Shown: positions 46,123-55,347 of the stretch, one piece after another
How the letters are laid out: each line of letters opens with the position of its first letter
How positions within the stretch are numbered: the first letter of the stretch is position 1
DNA from: Caldilineaceae bacterium
Lineage (GTDB): Bacteria > Chloroflexota > Anaerolineae > Caldilineales > Caldilineaceae
Length of the DNA stretch: 64,000 nt
NCBI GenBank assembly: GCA_022842065.1
Contig: JALHQH010000007.1
Location: 242,125 to 306,124, forward strand
Direction of reading: 5' to 3'
The notes under the pieces: generated by a model
Database searches by the model: none
What the model was told of the DNA's origin: nothing
The model's input: only the letters and a program-made list of their open reading frames with translations
Made by a program: the position numbers and the translations under genes

Positions 46123-48771
46123 ATGGATTCTAACAACGCACAGAATTTTGAGAAACCAACCGTCTACCCCACGATGGTGGTTGGCGTGGGCGGCATGGGC
46201 ACCAACACCGTGCGCGCCGTCAAACGGCGCTTTCGCCAGGTCTGGAATGGTAACCAGACCCTCGGCGGCAGTCGCGGCCAGGATAGCCTGCCCGGCATGA
46301 TCCAACTGCTGGCGCTCGATACCGAACCACTGGTGAACCGACTGGACCAGGAACCCCTCTTCGCCGATGAGTTTGCCTATATGGGCAAATTTGATGCCAC
46401 CCGCCTGATCGCCAATCTTGATCAACATCCAGAGATCGCGCGCTGGTGGGACTATCCGACGATTCCGCTCGGCTATATCCACAACGGCGCCAAACAGTTG
46501 CGCCCGATTGGCCGGCTCTGCTTTTTTCGCAATTATGTCACCTTTAAACAGCTCTTTGAAACCAAACTCGCCAATCTCGACAAGATCCGCGATGTGGAAG
46601 TGGCGCAGAACCGCGGCTTCCCGGTGGTGGGTAATCTCCAGTTAATCTATGTGGTCAGCAGCCTCTGTGGTGGGACGGGCTCGGGCATGTTTATGGATGT
46701 GGCCCATCGCATCCGCGCCCAGGTCCGCAACAATGCGCGCGTCGTCGGCATCTTCTTTTTGCCCGATGTGCTGGAAGCCGAGTTGACCAGCGATCTGCAA
46801 CGGCGGCGCATCCGCGCCAATGCCTATGCGGCGCTCAAAGAACTCAACTATTTTCAAGAGACGCAGGCTTTTAGCGTGCTCTATCCCAGCGAACAGCGCG
46901 AACTGCCAGACACCCCCTACGCGCCCTTTGACTTTATCTTCCTGGTCGGGCGCACTAACCGCAACGGCAACAGCCTGGCGCGCAAATCTGACGCCGAAAA
47001 CATGGCCGCCCACCTGATCCAGATGACCGCGATCAGCCACCTGAGCAGCGAAATTCTGGGGTTGGAAGTCAACGTCGTGCGCGAGCGCATGTATGACGCC
47101 AGCAGCGCCGCCGGTGAAGTGGTCGAAAAGCATCACCGGCCCGGCCAAAATAACAGTCCAAATAGCAGTCCGAATGGGGGGCAAAATGGGCAGAATGGCC
47201 ACAGCCCAGCCAAGCGGCGCAATTTCCTGGTTTACAGCAGTTTTGCCACTTCGGCCCTGGTCGCGCCCCACGAGTCGCTGGTTGACTTCTGGCAGCGCGC
47301 CTTTATCAGCGACCTGATCCGCCGCTTTGCCGCCGGTCCCACCCTTTCGGACCCGCGTGCCCCCTTGCCGGAAGGCGATCAACAGCGCATTATGAATCTC
47401 TGGCAAGGGTTGTTGCAACAACTGCTGCAACGCTACTCGGCGCTGGAAAATGACAAACTCGACAAGTTACGCGATGAGATCGAAGAAGGCCGCGGGGTCT
47501 GGAATGCCTTCTGGGAGCCGGTAATGCAGACCATGCGCCAAGCGCTGCTGGATACTGGCATTCGCGGTGCGCTTGCCCTTTGTGATCTGATGGCGCCCCC
47601 CGGCGGCGGCATGGGGGTGCCCGAATCGCTACCGCGGCAACGGCTCTTCCAGATCAACGGCCAGATTGTCACCGAAGAACATCGCGCGCAATGGCGGCGC
47701 ATTCTTGCGCAACAGGGCGATTTTGGCGAACAGGCACAACAGTTGGCCAGCAGTGTCGGCGAACTCTTTTTGTTGGCGCTTAACCCGCGGCGCGCCCGCG
47801 AACGGGCCGGCGATATGGCGACGCGCAAAGCCCGTTCGCGCCTCTACCAAAAGCGTGACGCAGCCGAACAGGCGTTGGTCACTGGGCTGGGCAAAGGGGC
47901 GAATCGGGTGCGCGAAGCGATGCGCAGCCAGCTCAATGCCTGCACCGTGGCCCTGGCCCGCGCCAATCAAGAAGCAGGGCGCATGGCTGATCGCATCGAC
48001 CCGCGGCTGCCCGACGGTTATCCAAGCACAAGCACCTATTATGAATTAGAGACCGGCGCGGTGGGGCGTGACTATCTGCCCCACTTTGTGCGCAGCTCCG
48101 CCACCGCGGTCACCGCGGCCGATTGGCGCAATACGCTCAATCCACTTTGCAACCAACTGGTGCAGAGCCTTAACGCAATTGCGCCCGACCAGCTTTACAA
48201 TCAGCTCTTTGCTGCCGTCACCGACAATACGGCGTTACTCAACCGCGTCCATTCCAATGTGGACATCAACCATATTATTACCGTCCAGCATAATGAAGAA
48301 AAGAGCCGCGTGCGTCAGCGCCCCGACAACCGCATCCACCAGTGGCTGGAACGGCTCAACCCCTACATCCGCTGGGACGCCGACCGCTATAGTTTCCACG
48401 AGTCGAATTTAGAGCACATTCGCCTGGCTGCGGTGCCGATCAGTCGCCAGGATGATGCCAACCTCAAGGCTGCCACCGTGGGTCAGGAAAATATTAAGTG
48501 GGTACCCACTGGTGATACCACCCGTATGGACGCGGTCTGGATTGTCCACGGGCTGCCGGTGACCTTGATCGAGCGCATCGAAGAGTATCGCGCCCAGTAT
48601 GAAAATCGCTTTGATTTCAACGTGCGCGAAGAATTTCATCTCAACCCCGAGTGGGTCAACCTGCCGGAGATCACACCCGAAGATGATATCCCTGTGCGGC
48701 GGCCGGCGACCATTCCGCGCCTGGAACCACGCCCAGAAAGTACGATTGAGGCGCAGCGGCGGCGGGCGTGA
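46123..48771 (+). CDS. Tubulin/FtsZ-superfamily protein (Tubulin_2-like), GTPase-competent
   Basis: The 882-aa protein has the nucleotide-binding N-terminus PTMVVGVGGMGTNTVRAV (glycine loop at 21-27) and the tubulin signature loop CGGTGSGM at 182-189, preceded by LIYVVSSL. These features place it in the FtsZ/tubulin superfamily, in the large Tubulin_2-like branch rather than as the cell-division FtsZ (about 350-400 aa). A low-complexity Asn/Gly/Pro loop near 345-360 interrupts it. The long C-terminal half is helical and of unknown fold. No membrane segment is present. It probably polymerises with GTP in the cytoplasm next to the membrane proteins encoded on either side. Confidence 0.85.
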   Translation: MDSNNAQNFEKPTVYPTMVVGVGGMGTNTVRAVKRRFRQVWNGNQTLGGSRGQDSLPGMIQLLALDTEPLVNRLDQEPLFADEFAYMGKFDATRLIANLDQHPEIARWWDYPTIPLGYIHNGAKQLRPIGRLCFFRNYVTFKQLFETKLANLDKIRDVEVAQNRGFPVVGNLQLIYVVSSLCGGTGSGMFMDVAHRIRAQVRNNARVVGIFFLPDVLEAELTSDLQRRRIRANAYAALKELNYFQETQAFSVLYPSEQRELPDTPYAPFDFIFLVGRTNRNGNSLARKSDAENMAAHLIQMTAISHLSSEILGLEVNVVRERMYDASSAAGEVVEKHHRPGQNNSPNSSPNGGQNGQNGHSPAKRRNFLVYSSFATSALVAPHESLVDFWQRAFISDLIRRFAAGPTLSDPRAPLPEGDQQRIMNLWQGLLQQLLQRYSALENDKLDKLRDEIEEGRGVWNAFWEPVMQTMRQALLDTGIRGALALCDLMAPPGGGMGVPESLPRQRLFQINGQIVTEEHRAQWRRILAQQGDFGEQAQQLASSVGELFLLALNPRRARERAGDMATRKARSRLYQKRDAAEQALVTGLGKGANRVREAMRSQLNACTVALARANQEAGRMADRIDPRLPDGYPSTSTYYELETGAVGRDYLPHFVRSSATAVTAADWRNTLNPLCNQLVQSLNAIAPDQLYNQLFAAVTDNTALLNRVHSNVDINHIITVQHNEEKSRVRQRPDNRIHQWLERLNPYIRWDADRYSFHESNLEHIRLAAVPISRQDDANLKAATVGQENIKWVPTGDTTRMDAVWIVHGLPVTLIERIEEYRAQYENRFDFNVREEFHLNPEWVNLPEITPEDDIPVRRPATIPRLEPRPESTIEAQRRRA

Positions 48772-48809
48772 TCTAATTTTTGAACAACGCTGAGCAGAGG
48801 AGATGAGCA

Positions 48810-49040
48810 ATGGCAGCAATCGGCTACACAACACAGTCGGCAATCAAGTATGAAATAGAGGTAAGTGAACTGGGACGTGTGGAATTTCAAGTGCCATTCG
48901 CCCCAGGTGCACGTATTACAGTGTTTGTGATTCGCGAAGAGCCGGTTGCCGAGAGCTTTGCCGCACTAGTTGAAGCAGCCGAAAGTAGCTTAGCGTTTTG
49001 GGACAATCCACTGGATGATGAGGACTGGAATAATGCCTAA
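48810..49040 (+). CDS. Antitoxin-like small protein (76 aa)
   Basis: GGAG lies 7 bases before the ATG. The protein is acidic at its C-terminus (LAFWDNPLDDEDWNNA), as expected of a toxin-neutralising tail. Its N-terminus has no clear DNA-binding motif (VEFQVPFAPGARITVFV). The stop overlaps the MazF-like start by 8 bases. I do not recognise the family; the call rests on position and composition. Confidence 0.65.
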   Translation: MAAIGYTTQSAIKYEIEVSELGRVEFQVPFAPGARITVFVIREEPVAESFAALVEAAESSLAFWDNPLDDEDWNNA

Positions 49041-49392
49041 ACAGGGCGAGATTGTCCTCATTCCAGTGCCGTTTACAAATTTGGCCTCCAACAAGCGCCG
49101 ACCGGTAATCATCATCTCGAACAATGAGTATAATCAAACAGGTGTCGATATGGTTGTGGTGGCCATGACCTCTACACCGGGCAGTGGCCCCTACAGTTTC
49201 ACAGTAACTAATACAGACTTGATCCAAGGCACACTGAACCACCCCGGCACGGTTCGCGTGGATAAGATTTACACGCTGGATCAATCGCTGATTGTAAGAA
49301 CCTTTGGTCAGGTTAATACGAAGACACTCACGCGTATTCAAACAATCCTTCGTATCCTTACAGCCCATCGCACAAAAGCCGGTCGCGAATAG
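49033..49392 (+). CDS. MazF/PemK-family toxin
   Basis: I chose the ATG at 49033 inside the end of the antitoxin gene. The 119-aa protein starts MPKQGEIVLIPVPFTN and continues NKRRPVIIISN, the usual PemK/MazF opening, and has GTLNHPGTVRVDKIYTLD. Family members are mostly mRNA-cleaving endoribonucleases. The pair is inserted between two tubulin-like genes on the same strand. Confidence 0.88.
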   Translation: MPKQGEIVLIPVPFTNLASNKRRPVIIISNNEYNQTGVDMVVVAMTSTPGSGPYSFTVTNTDLIQGTLNHPGTVRVDKIYTLDQSLIVRTFGQVNTKTLTRIQTILRILTAHRTKAGRE

Positions 49393-49421
49393 GCATGTAC
49401 GAGAGACGATAACGAGTAGTT

Positions 49422-52400
49422 ATGATTCTAAATTATCCACATACGCGGGCCGCCATCCTCTGCTTTGGCGGCTGGGGTCTACAAGTGATGTTTCACCTGT
49501 TGCCGCGCCTACAGGCCGCGCAGGAACAGCGCGTCGCCTTGGGGGCAACCACCGCCGATCTGCGCCGCTTGACTAGCATGGGCGCGATCCTGGCCGATCC
49601 GCTGCTCAACCCTGATCAACAAGCGCAATTTTTTGTCCGCCAACCGCGGCTGGAACAGGTGTTGCCTGCCTTCTACATTGAAAAACTCTTAAACCGCCTT
49701 GACCGCGAAGGGACACGCGATGGTGGGCAAAGCGGGCTGCTCACCGCGTCGGAAAAACGCGCGGTCGCCCTGTTACGCGCCAGTGAGCCAATGCTCCAAC
49801 CGCTTGCAGTGCCGGGCCGCGGCTTTTATGTGCCGGCCACCGGCCTGACCCCACAGTTTGATGGCACTGGGCCGCAAACCAGCCGAAGTGGCCGGGCCAC
49901 ACGCCGCGATTTTCTAAATGCCGGGCTGCTGCACGCCGAGTCAATGGCGCGCCTGCTCGAAACCAACATGCTTGACCCGATTCGCCAGGATGATCTGGTC
50001 GATGACGACCCTTTTGTGCAGACCACCCTCTATGTCATCGCGCCGCTCTACGAGCCGCTCACCTCGGCGCTGATCTGGCCGCTGGTGGCGAAGCTGATGC
50101 AGCGGCTTGGGCAACGCCATGTCTCCCAGGTGGTGGGGATGTTTGCGACGGGCAGTTATGCCACCGACCTCACCCGCCCTGTCGAAGATGCCAGCGCCTT
50201 TGCCGCCCTAGCCGAGTTGGAATATCTCGGCGGCATGCAACATCAACAGGGCGATAGTCGGCCCTTTACTGAGCTAAAGAGCCTGGTGGAACGGGTCGCG
50301 CCCGAGATGGGTGCGCTGGTCGGCAAGCCGCTCTTTGATTACCTCTACATTCTCGACCGCGAGAAGAGCAACCAGGGCTTGGCGCAGGATAGCCACGAGT
50401 TGGCAGTGACCGCGGCCAATGCACTGGAGGCACTGGTCGTCGCCGGCGGCAATTTGTATGTGCAGGAACAACTCGGCGTTGGTATGCATGCCAGTGAAGG
50501 GCGTCCCTACAGTCTGGTTGGCTCAGCGGGGGATTATGTACCGCTGGCCCAGGTTTTACACGCCGTCAATCGCCAGGAAGAGAGCCGCTTGGTGCGTGAG
50601 TGGGTTTTGCGCAACAGTGACCCTAGCGCCATCGGCAATGCCGATCTGCTGGAGTTGCGTGGCCCCACAGTTGATGGCGAAAATGGTTTTATCAAGCTGA
50701 CGCTGACCCAGGAAAAGGTGCTGGATCAGTTGGCAGATCACCTGGGCGAAGTGCTGGAAAATCGCGCGCCCACCGCAGTTGACCAATTGAAAGTGGGGCA
50801 GGACTTTGTCCTGCCCCAGCCCACCGCGCAACAATTACGACGCGTGCGCACCTCACGCTGGAATGAGGCATTACAGGGTCATTTAAACGACCTGGAGCAC
50901 TATCTGACCCTGGCGGTCGGCCCCGACTTTTTGGATGAAGCCTGGGGGATTCGGGCGGTGGAGCCGGGCCGCGCCTGGTTTATGTATGATGTGGACGACC
51001 GTCTGCTGCCCGCTGAAGTGGCGCGGATGCAAAAGCAACTGCTCGCCCTGCTGGCCGCCTCCCCCACCGGTCTAACCCTGGCCCAGGCCCAGACGCAACA
51101 ATGGCTACACGAATTAGATCAACTACGGGGCCGGGTTCAATCGGTGGTGACGCCCAGTGCGCGCCATTTGGCACGGGTGCAACGTATGCTTTCCCTGCGC
51201 AACTGGGAATTGAACTATCTGCAAGCGGTCGCCACCATCCCCTCCTTTGGCGGGATCATGGCGCGGGCCGGCGGGATCGTGATCGTAGTAGCGCTGCTCG
51301 CGTGGGCCTACTTACTCTATGCCGGACGGGCATGGGGTATGGGCGACAGCCTCTCCCTGCTCGGCTTTGCCACGGGGATTGGGCTGGCGGGGTTAATCAC
51401 CTATCGCCTCACTCATGATCGGGTGCGCGCCTTACGCCGCGAACGGATTACCCTAGCCCAACGCATTCTGACCGCACAGCTGCGTGATTCGGTCAGCGAC
51501 GGGCTGGTGCGGGTCTATGATCGGCTGGGTGAGCTGTTGACCTATTGGAATCGCATGTTGGCCGAGGCATCGAGCGAGTTGGCCACGCTGAGCACCCCCA
51601 CCGCCATGCCGACGATTCCGCCCGCAGGGATTCCGTTGCAGCCAATCTACCAGCCCCACCTTAATGAGCGCCTTTGGGAACGCTGTCTCACCTATCTGCG
51701 CTCACAGCAGGATAAACAGGGGCAGCGTAGCGAAGAGCGCTTAGGTCGCATGTGGGGCACCCACAAGTGGCAAGGGGAGATGCGGCGCATTCTCAGTAAC
51801 AGCCTGGGGGTCGAGGGCCAATCGCAGGCGCGCACCATCGCCCAGTTTATTCGGGACACCGTGCGCGAATCGGTCGCCCCAGTCACGCTGGAAGAGGCAA
51901 ACCCGGTCCGCGCGGCACTGATTCGCGAATTATTGAGCGAGTATAGCATTGAGCATCTGCTCTGGCGCGGCGCGGTCGAAGAGGAAGAGTTCAACCGGCG
52001 GCTGCGCATGTTAGAGCTGGGCATGTTGCCGGTGACACCAATGGAGAAGCGCGATGGCTCGCCCGTGCGCCGCTACATCGAACACGTCTGGCACCGCGCC
52101 AAACCGACCGGCAATTACGATGTCTCCGACCGGCTGGCGATCTACGGCATGACGATTGAGTTTGTCGCCGCCAGTGGTGACATGAACAGCGAGTTGACGC
52201 GCGCGCTGCTCGATGAATTTAACTTCACCCTGCTGCCGACCGGCAACCCCTTCAACATCCTCTTCCTGCGCTCGATCCACGGGCTGGGGTTGGGCGATAT
52301 TGAATCGATCCGCCGCTACCAAACCGAGCTTGACTATCTCTCCCCCGCCGAGCGCCGCCTGATTTTACTGGACGAAGGGCTGCGTGAAAGTGTCTATCGG

Positions 52401-52478
52401 CTGCCGCTAGAGCCAACGCCCAAACGCAACCCGCTCGAACTGCGCTTTGCCAGCCCGCGCACGAGTTTGGCCGGGTAG
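49422..52478 (+). CDS. Degenerate tubulin-like protein with two membrane helices
   Basis: In the 1018-aa protein, the N-terminus RAAILCFGGWGLQVMFHL aligns with the glycine loop of the 46123 product. TLYVIAPLYEPLTSALIWPL (about 202-221) aligns with the partner's VSSLCGGTGSGMFMDVA, but the GGTGSG loop is replaced by YEPLTS, so GTP binding is probably lost. Further alignment continues (RHVSQVVGMFATG against ARVVGIFFLPD). Two membrane helices follow at about 614-633 (GIVIVVALLAWAYLLYAG) and 641-661. Predicted role: membrane-bound scaffold for the active partner. An 11-bp palindrome lies in the coding sequence at 50794-50818. Confidence 0.78.
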   Translation: MILNYPHTRAAILCFGGWGLQVMFHLLPRLQAAQEQRVALGATTADLRRLTSMGAILADPLLNPDQQAQFFVRQPRLEQVLPAFYIEKLLNRLDREGTRDGGQSGLLTASEKRAVALLRASEPMLQPLAVPGRGFYVPATGLTPQFDGTGPQTSRSGRATRRDFLNAGLLHAESMARLLETNMLDPIRQDDLVDDDPFVQTTLYVIAPLYEPLTSALIWPLVAKLMQRLGQRHVSQVVGMFATGSYATDLTRPVEDASAFAALAELEYLGGMQHQQGDSRPFTELKSLVERVAPEMGALVGKPLFDYLYILDREKSNQGLAQDSHELAVTAANALEALVVAGGNLYVQEQLGVGMHASEGRPYSLVGSAGDYVPLAQVLHAVNRQEESRLVREWVLRNSDPSAIGNADLLELRGPTVDGENGFIKLTLTQEKVLDQLADHLGEVLENRAPTAVDQLKVGQDFVLPQPTAQQLRRVRTSRWNEALQGHLNDLEHYLTLAVGPDFLDEAWGIRAVEPGRAWFMYDVDDRLLPAEVARMQKQLLALLAASPTGLTLAQAQTQQWLHELDQLRGRVQSVVTPSARHLARVQRMLSLRNWELNYLQAVATIPSFGGIMARAGGIVIVVALLAWAYLLYAGRAWGMGDSLSLLGFATGIGLAGLITYRLTHDRVRALRRERITLAQRILTAQLRDSVSDGLVRVYDRLGELLTYWNRMLAEASSELATLSTPTAMPTIPPAGIPLQPIYQPHLNERLWERCLTYLRSQQDKQGQRSEERLGRMWGTHKWQGEMRRILSNSLGVEGQSQARTIAQFIRDTVRESVAPVTLEEANPVRAALIRELLSEYSIEHLLWRGAVEEEEFNRRLRMLELGMLPVTPMEKRDGSPVRRYIEHVWHRAKPTGNYDVSDRLAIYGMTIEFVAASGDMNSELTRALLDEFNFTLLPTGNPFNILFLRSIHGLGLGDIESIRRYQTELDYLSPAERRLILLDEGLRESVYRLPLEPTPKRNPLELRFASPRTSLAG
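50794..50818. repeat. Perfect palindrome inside the second tubulin-like gene
   Basis: Arms TGGGGCAGGAC and GTCCTGCCCCA flank TTT. They encode VGQDFVLPQP without breaking the frame. Confidence 0.75.
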
Positions 52479-52492
52479 ATTTGTGGCCTTTA

Positions 52493-52558
52493 GGTGACTG
52501 TCACTGGCCACACCCATTCGCCATCAGCAACCAATTTATGGCCAGTGACAGTCACCTT
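52493..52558. terminator. 19-bp inverted repeat after the tubulin-like block
   Basis: AGGTGACTGTCACTGGCCA (52493-52511) and its exact complement (52540-52558) flank 28 bases. It starts 15 bases after the last stop of the block. It may terminate transcription, or be one of the gtgactgtcac repeats also seen near 39.4 kb. Confidence 0.5.
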
Positions 52559-52656
52559 TGAAGCTTGATACCATCCCCAACATCCCTGGTAACATTCGTT
52601 GCCGGGGATGTTCGTATAATCCATCACACAAAAAACCAAAGAGAACGAGGCGAACG

Positions 52657-53835
52657 ATGAAAGTTACTGGCATGCGCACCCAACCCTATGAAGTCGAGTT
52701 GACCCGGCCCTTGGGTGACGCCAACGATCCACGCGGCTGTACCCACCTCTCGATGATGGCGGTCTACCTGGAGACCGATGAAGGGGTTACCGGCATTGCA
52801 CTCAGCGGACCGGGCATGGAGTCGATGCTCAGGAGCATGGTCGATGGGCTGATTGTGGGCCATGACCCGCGCGGGGTGCGAGGGCTGTGGAAACGGATGA
52901 TTGACCAGGTTTTTAAGGGCAACAACCGCGGCATGGTTTCCAGTGCGATTGCCACAATTGACGTGGCGCTCTGGGACCTCAAGGCGAAGATCAACAACGA
53001 ACCGCTCTGGAAGACGCTCGGCGCGTCGTCACGTTATGTCAAGGGTTACGCCAGTGATATTGGCTCGAATCTGAGCGATGAGGAGTTAAAAGCCTTTTAC
53101 ACCAGGCTCGCCGGCCAGGGGATTCACGCTGGCAAAGTCAAAGTGGGGCTAAGCCAAGAGGACGATCTGCGCCGCATCGGCATTATGCGCGACGCGCTGG
53201 CAACCAGTGGCAAAACGCCCCTGCTGATGATCGACTCCAACGAATATTGGTCACCCAAAGAGGCGATTCGCCGCATCAGCCAGATCGAAACGCACTATGA
53301 CCTGACTTGGGTTGAAGAGCCGGCGCGGCGTTGGGATTACCGCGGGCTGCGCAAAGTTTCGCAGAGTGTACGCGCCGCGGTGGCTACGGGTGAAAATCTC
53401 AACGACATTAGCGAATTTATGGCGCTCTTTGCCAACGAAGGGGCCGATATCGTGCAAGTCGGGGTCGGCACCTCTGGCATCACCGGGGCAATGATGGTGG
53501 CCGAGATGGCCTATGGCTTTGAAATCCCCGTCTCGCTGATGAACTGTCCGGCCAACTACATGGCCCATCTCGCCGCTGTGCTGCCCAACCACAACATGAT
53601 GGAGGTGCTCGACGCCGGGGGCGACCAGGGCATGATCCACCGCCACAAAGTCGAAGATGGCTATGTCGTCCTCAGCGATGATCCCGGCTTGGGGCTGACC
53701 TTTGATGAAGCCAAGTTGGCGACCATGCCGATTACCCAAGGGGCCAACCGCGTCACCATGCCCTTTGCGCGCCGCCGTGGCGCGGGGCTTTATGTTGTCG
53801 GCCCCAACGAACCGGTAGAGTTGCCGCAAGAGTAG
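52657..53835 (+). CDS. Enolase-superfamily enzyme (mandelate racemase/MLE type)
   Basis: The ATG at 52657 has GAGG 6 bases upstream. In the 392-aa protein the capping domain precedes a barrel with KVKVGL (KxK acid/base motif), metal ligands in MIDSNEYW, VEEPA and ATGEN, and a late NCPANYMAH. These mark a dehydratase, racemase or cycloisomerase of the superfamily. It sits convergent with the menaquinone genes, but the KPxLxGG strand expected of MenC reads VQVGVGTSGITG here. An o-succinylbenzoate synthase role is therefore not supported. Its substrate is unknown. Confidence 0.85.
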   Translation: MKVTGMRTQPYEVELTRPLGDANDPRGCTHLSMMAVYLETDEGVTGIALSGPGMESMLRSMVDGLIVGHDPRGVRGLWKRMIDQVFKGNNRGMVSSAIATIDVALWDLKAKINNEPLWKTLGASSRYVKGYASDIGSNLSDEELKAFYTRLAGQGIHAGKVKVGLSQEDDLRRIGIMRDALATSGKTPLLMIDSNEYWSPKEAIRRISQIETHYDLTWVEEPARRWDYRGLRKVSQSVRAAVATGENLNDISEFMALFANEGADIVQVGVGTSGITGAMMVAEMAYGFEIPVSLMNCPANYMAHLAAVLPNHNMMEVLDAGGDQGMIHRHKVEDGYVVLSDDPGLGLTFDEAKLATMPITQGANRVTMPFARRRGAGLYVVGPNEPVELPQE

Positions 53836-53845
53836 AGAATCAACG

Positions 53846-53881
53846 CCGCGTAGGGGCACGGCATGCCGTGCCCCTACGCGG
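53846..53881. terminator. 36-bp perfect palindrome between convergent genes
   Basis: The two halves (ccgcgtaggggcacggca and its complement) meet without a spacer. The convergent genes end at 53835 and 53884. Probable bidirectional terminator or palindromic repeat element. Confidence 0.6.
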
Positions 53882-53883
53882 TG

Positions 53884-54315
53884 CTACTTTTCCTTGCGAT
53901 CCAACACCGCCACGGTCAGCCGCGAGATGCAGACCAGGCGATCTTGCTCATCGCGGATCTCGGTCTGCCAGAGTTGGGTGGTGTTGCCGATGTGGATCGG
54001 GCGCGTGGTGCCGTAGACATAGCCACTCCGTGCGCCGCGCACATGGTTGGCGTTAATCTCCAGGCCGACGCAAAACTTTTCGGCATTATTCACACATTGG
54101 TTGGCGGCAATACTGCCTAAGGTCTCGGCGAGAGCTACCGATGCGCCGCCGTGGAGCAGGCCAAAGGGTTGGACGGTACGCTGGTCAACGGGCATCCGGG
54201 CGGTGATAAAGTCATCACCCACGGCGGTGTATTCAATCCCCAATTGTTCGGCTAAAGTGCCTTGGGAATAGCGGTCGAGAGTAGCAATGTCTGGTGTGGT
54301 GAACCAGATGGCCAT
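53884..54315 (-). CDS. menI: Hotdog-fold thioesterase, probable DHNA-CoA hydrolase
   Basis: The ATG at 54315 has AAGGAG 6 bases upstream; the longer frame from 54414 does not. The 143-aa protein has the PaaI/YbgC-like hotdog core: VQPFGLLHGGASVALAETLG, with Glu as the likely catalytic acid, then INANHVRGARSGYV. Its position next to menH and menE suggests hydrolysis of 1,4-dihydroxy-2-naphthoyl-CoA, the step after MenB. The gene symbol rests on context as well as family; a general thioesterase remains possible. Confidence 0.75.
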   Translation of the reverse strand: MAIWFTTPDIATLDRYSQGTLAEQLGIEYTAVGDDFITARMPVDQRTVQPFGLLHGGASVALAETLGSIAANQCVNNAEKFCVGLEINANHVRGARSGYVYGTTRPIHIGNTTQLWQTEIRDEQDRLVCISRLTVAVLDRKEK

Positions 54316-54410
54316 AAGTTTCTCCTTGCGGTGGGCGGGCAGGTGCATGAATTCACCTGCTGAGATGTAAAACCCGTTGAAACGGGTTAAAAATAAACCG
54401 GTAATCTCCA

Positions 54411-55244
54411 TCAATGGTTGCTTGCAAGAAATTGCGCAACTAGCTGTTGAAACACAACCGGCTGCTCCAGGTGAAGGGTGTGGCCGGCGTCAGGAACGAT
54501 GGCTAGCGTTGCATTGGGTAGTTGTTGCCCCATCTGCTGGGCGATGGTGCAAAATTTCGTATCTAGCGCGCCGGCCAGGAGCAGGGTGGGCATGGTCAGC
54601 GTTGGCAGTTGCGACCAGAGGGAGGGTTGCACACCGGTGCCCATGCCGCGCAGGCTATTGGCCAGCCCGTGCGGCCGGCTACGCAGCCGCAGTTCACGCA
54701 GGTGCGCTTGCACTGCTGCTGGCAACGCCCGTTGACTAGCAAAGAGGGGCAACGCTTCCCACTGTTCGACAAAGGCGGCGATGCCCTGCGCCTCAATCCG
54801 GTCGGCCAATTGCTCATCGCTAACTTTGCGGGCCTGCCGTTCGTCAGCCGTCGCCAGCCCAGGCGAAGCACTCTCCAGAATTAATTTCCCCACCAAGTGC
54901 CCATAGGTTAATGAAAAGTAGAGCGCCAGCCGTCCCCCCATCGAGTAACCAAGGAGATTGACTGGACCTGGGGCAACGGCGACCAGCAAGGTGGCGAGAT
55001 CGGCGGCGGCGGCAGCTATTGTGTAAAGGGTTGGATCGGTTGGGGCGGCAGTTTGGCCGTGGCCGAGCAGATCAACCGTGATCGTCTGACAGTAAGGAGC
55101 GAGGACCCCCACCTGTTGTTGCCAGTTGGCGCTGCTGCCCGTAAAGCCGTGCAGCAAGAGCAACGGTGGCTGATGTTCAGTGCCGGGGGCGGGCTCGCTG
55201 ATGGCGTAGTAATAGGTTAGGCCGTTCACCTGCAAAGTTGCCAT
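54411..55244 (-). CDS. menH: Alpha/beta hydrolase, probable SHCHC synthase
   Basis: The ATG at 55244 was preferred; a GTG at 55256 is possible. The 277-aa protein has the hydrolase oxyanion region LLLLHGFTGSSANWQ, nucleophile elbow LGYSMGGRLAL, an Asp in AGALDTKF and the catalytic His in PDAGHTLHLE. MenH removes pyruvate from the MenD product to form 2-succinyl-6-hydroxy-2,4-cyclohexadiene-1-carboxylate. The neighbours menE, menB and menD support this over other hydrolase functions. Confidence 0.82.
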   Translation of the reverse strand: MATLQVNGLTYYYAISEPAPGTEHQPPLLLLHGFTGSSANWQQQVGVLAPYCQTITVDLLGHGQTAAPTDPTLYTIAAAAADLATLLVAVAPGPVNLLGYSMGGRLALYFSLTYGHLVGKLILESASPGLATADERQARKVSDEQLADRIEAQGIAAFVEQWEALPLFASQRALPAAVQAHLRELRLRSRPHGLANSLRGMGTGVQPSLWSQLPTLTMPTLLLAGALDTKFCTIAQQMGQQLPNATLAIVPDAGHTLHLEQPVVFQQLVAQFLASNH

Positions 55245-55347
55245 TGGTTGGTACACTTTCTACGGGCAGCGGGGTTGATGAAGAGTAAGAAAATAGGGCT
55301 CAACAGGAATTCAAGGGTTGCGACGCTCGCCCTGGGCTAAAGCCGCA

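Noticed and set aside
46123..48771. Cell-division FtsZ
   Set aside because: The protein is more than twice the size of FtsZ, lacks the usual division-cluster neighbours and pairs with vWA and membrane proteins.
52657..53835. Annotating the enolase-superfamily gene as menC
   Set aside because: The lysine-bearing KPxLxGG strand of o-succinylbenzoate synthases is not seen, and the gene is convergent to the men genes rather than within them.
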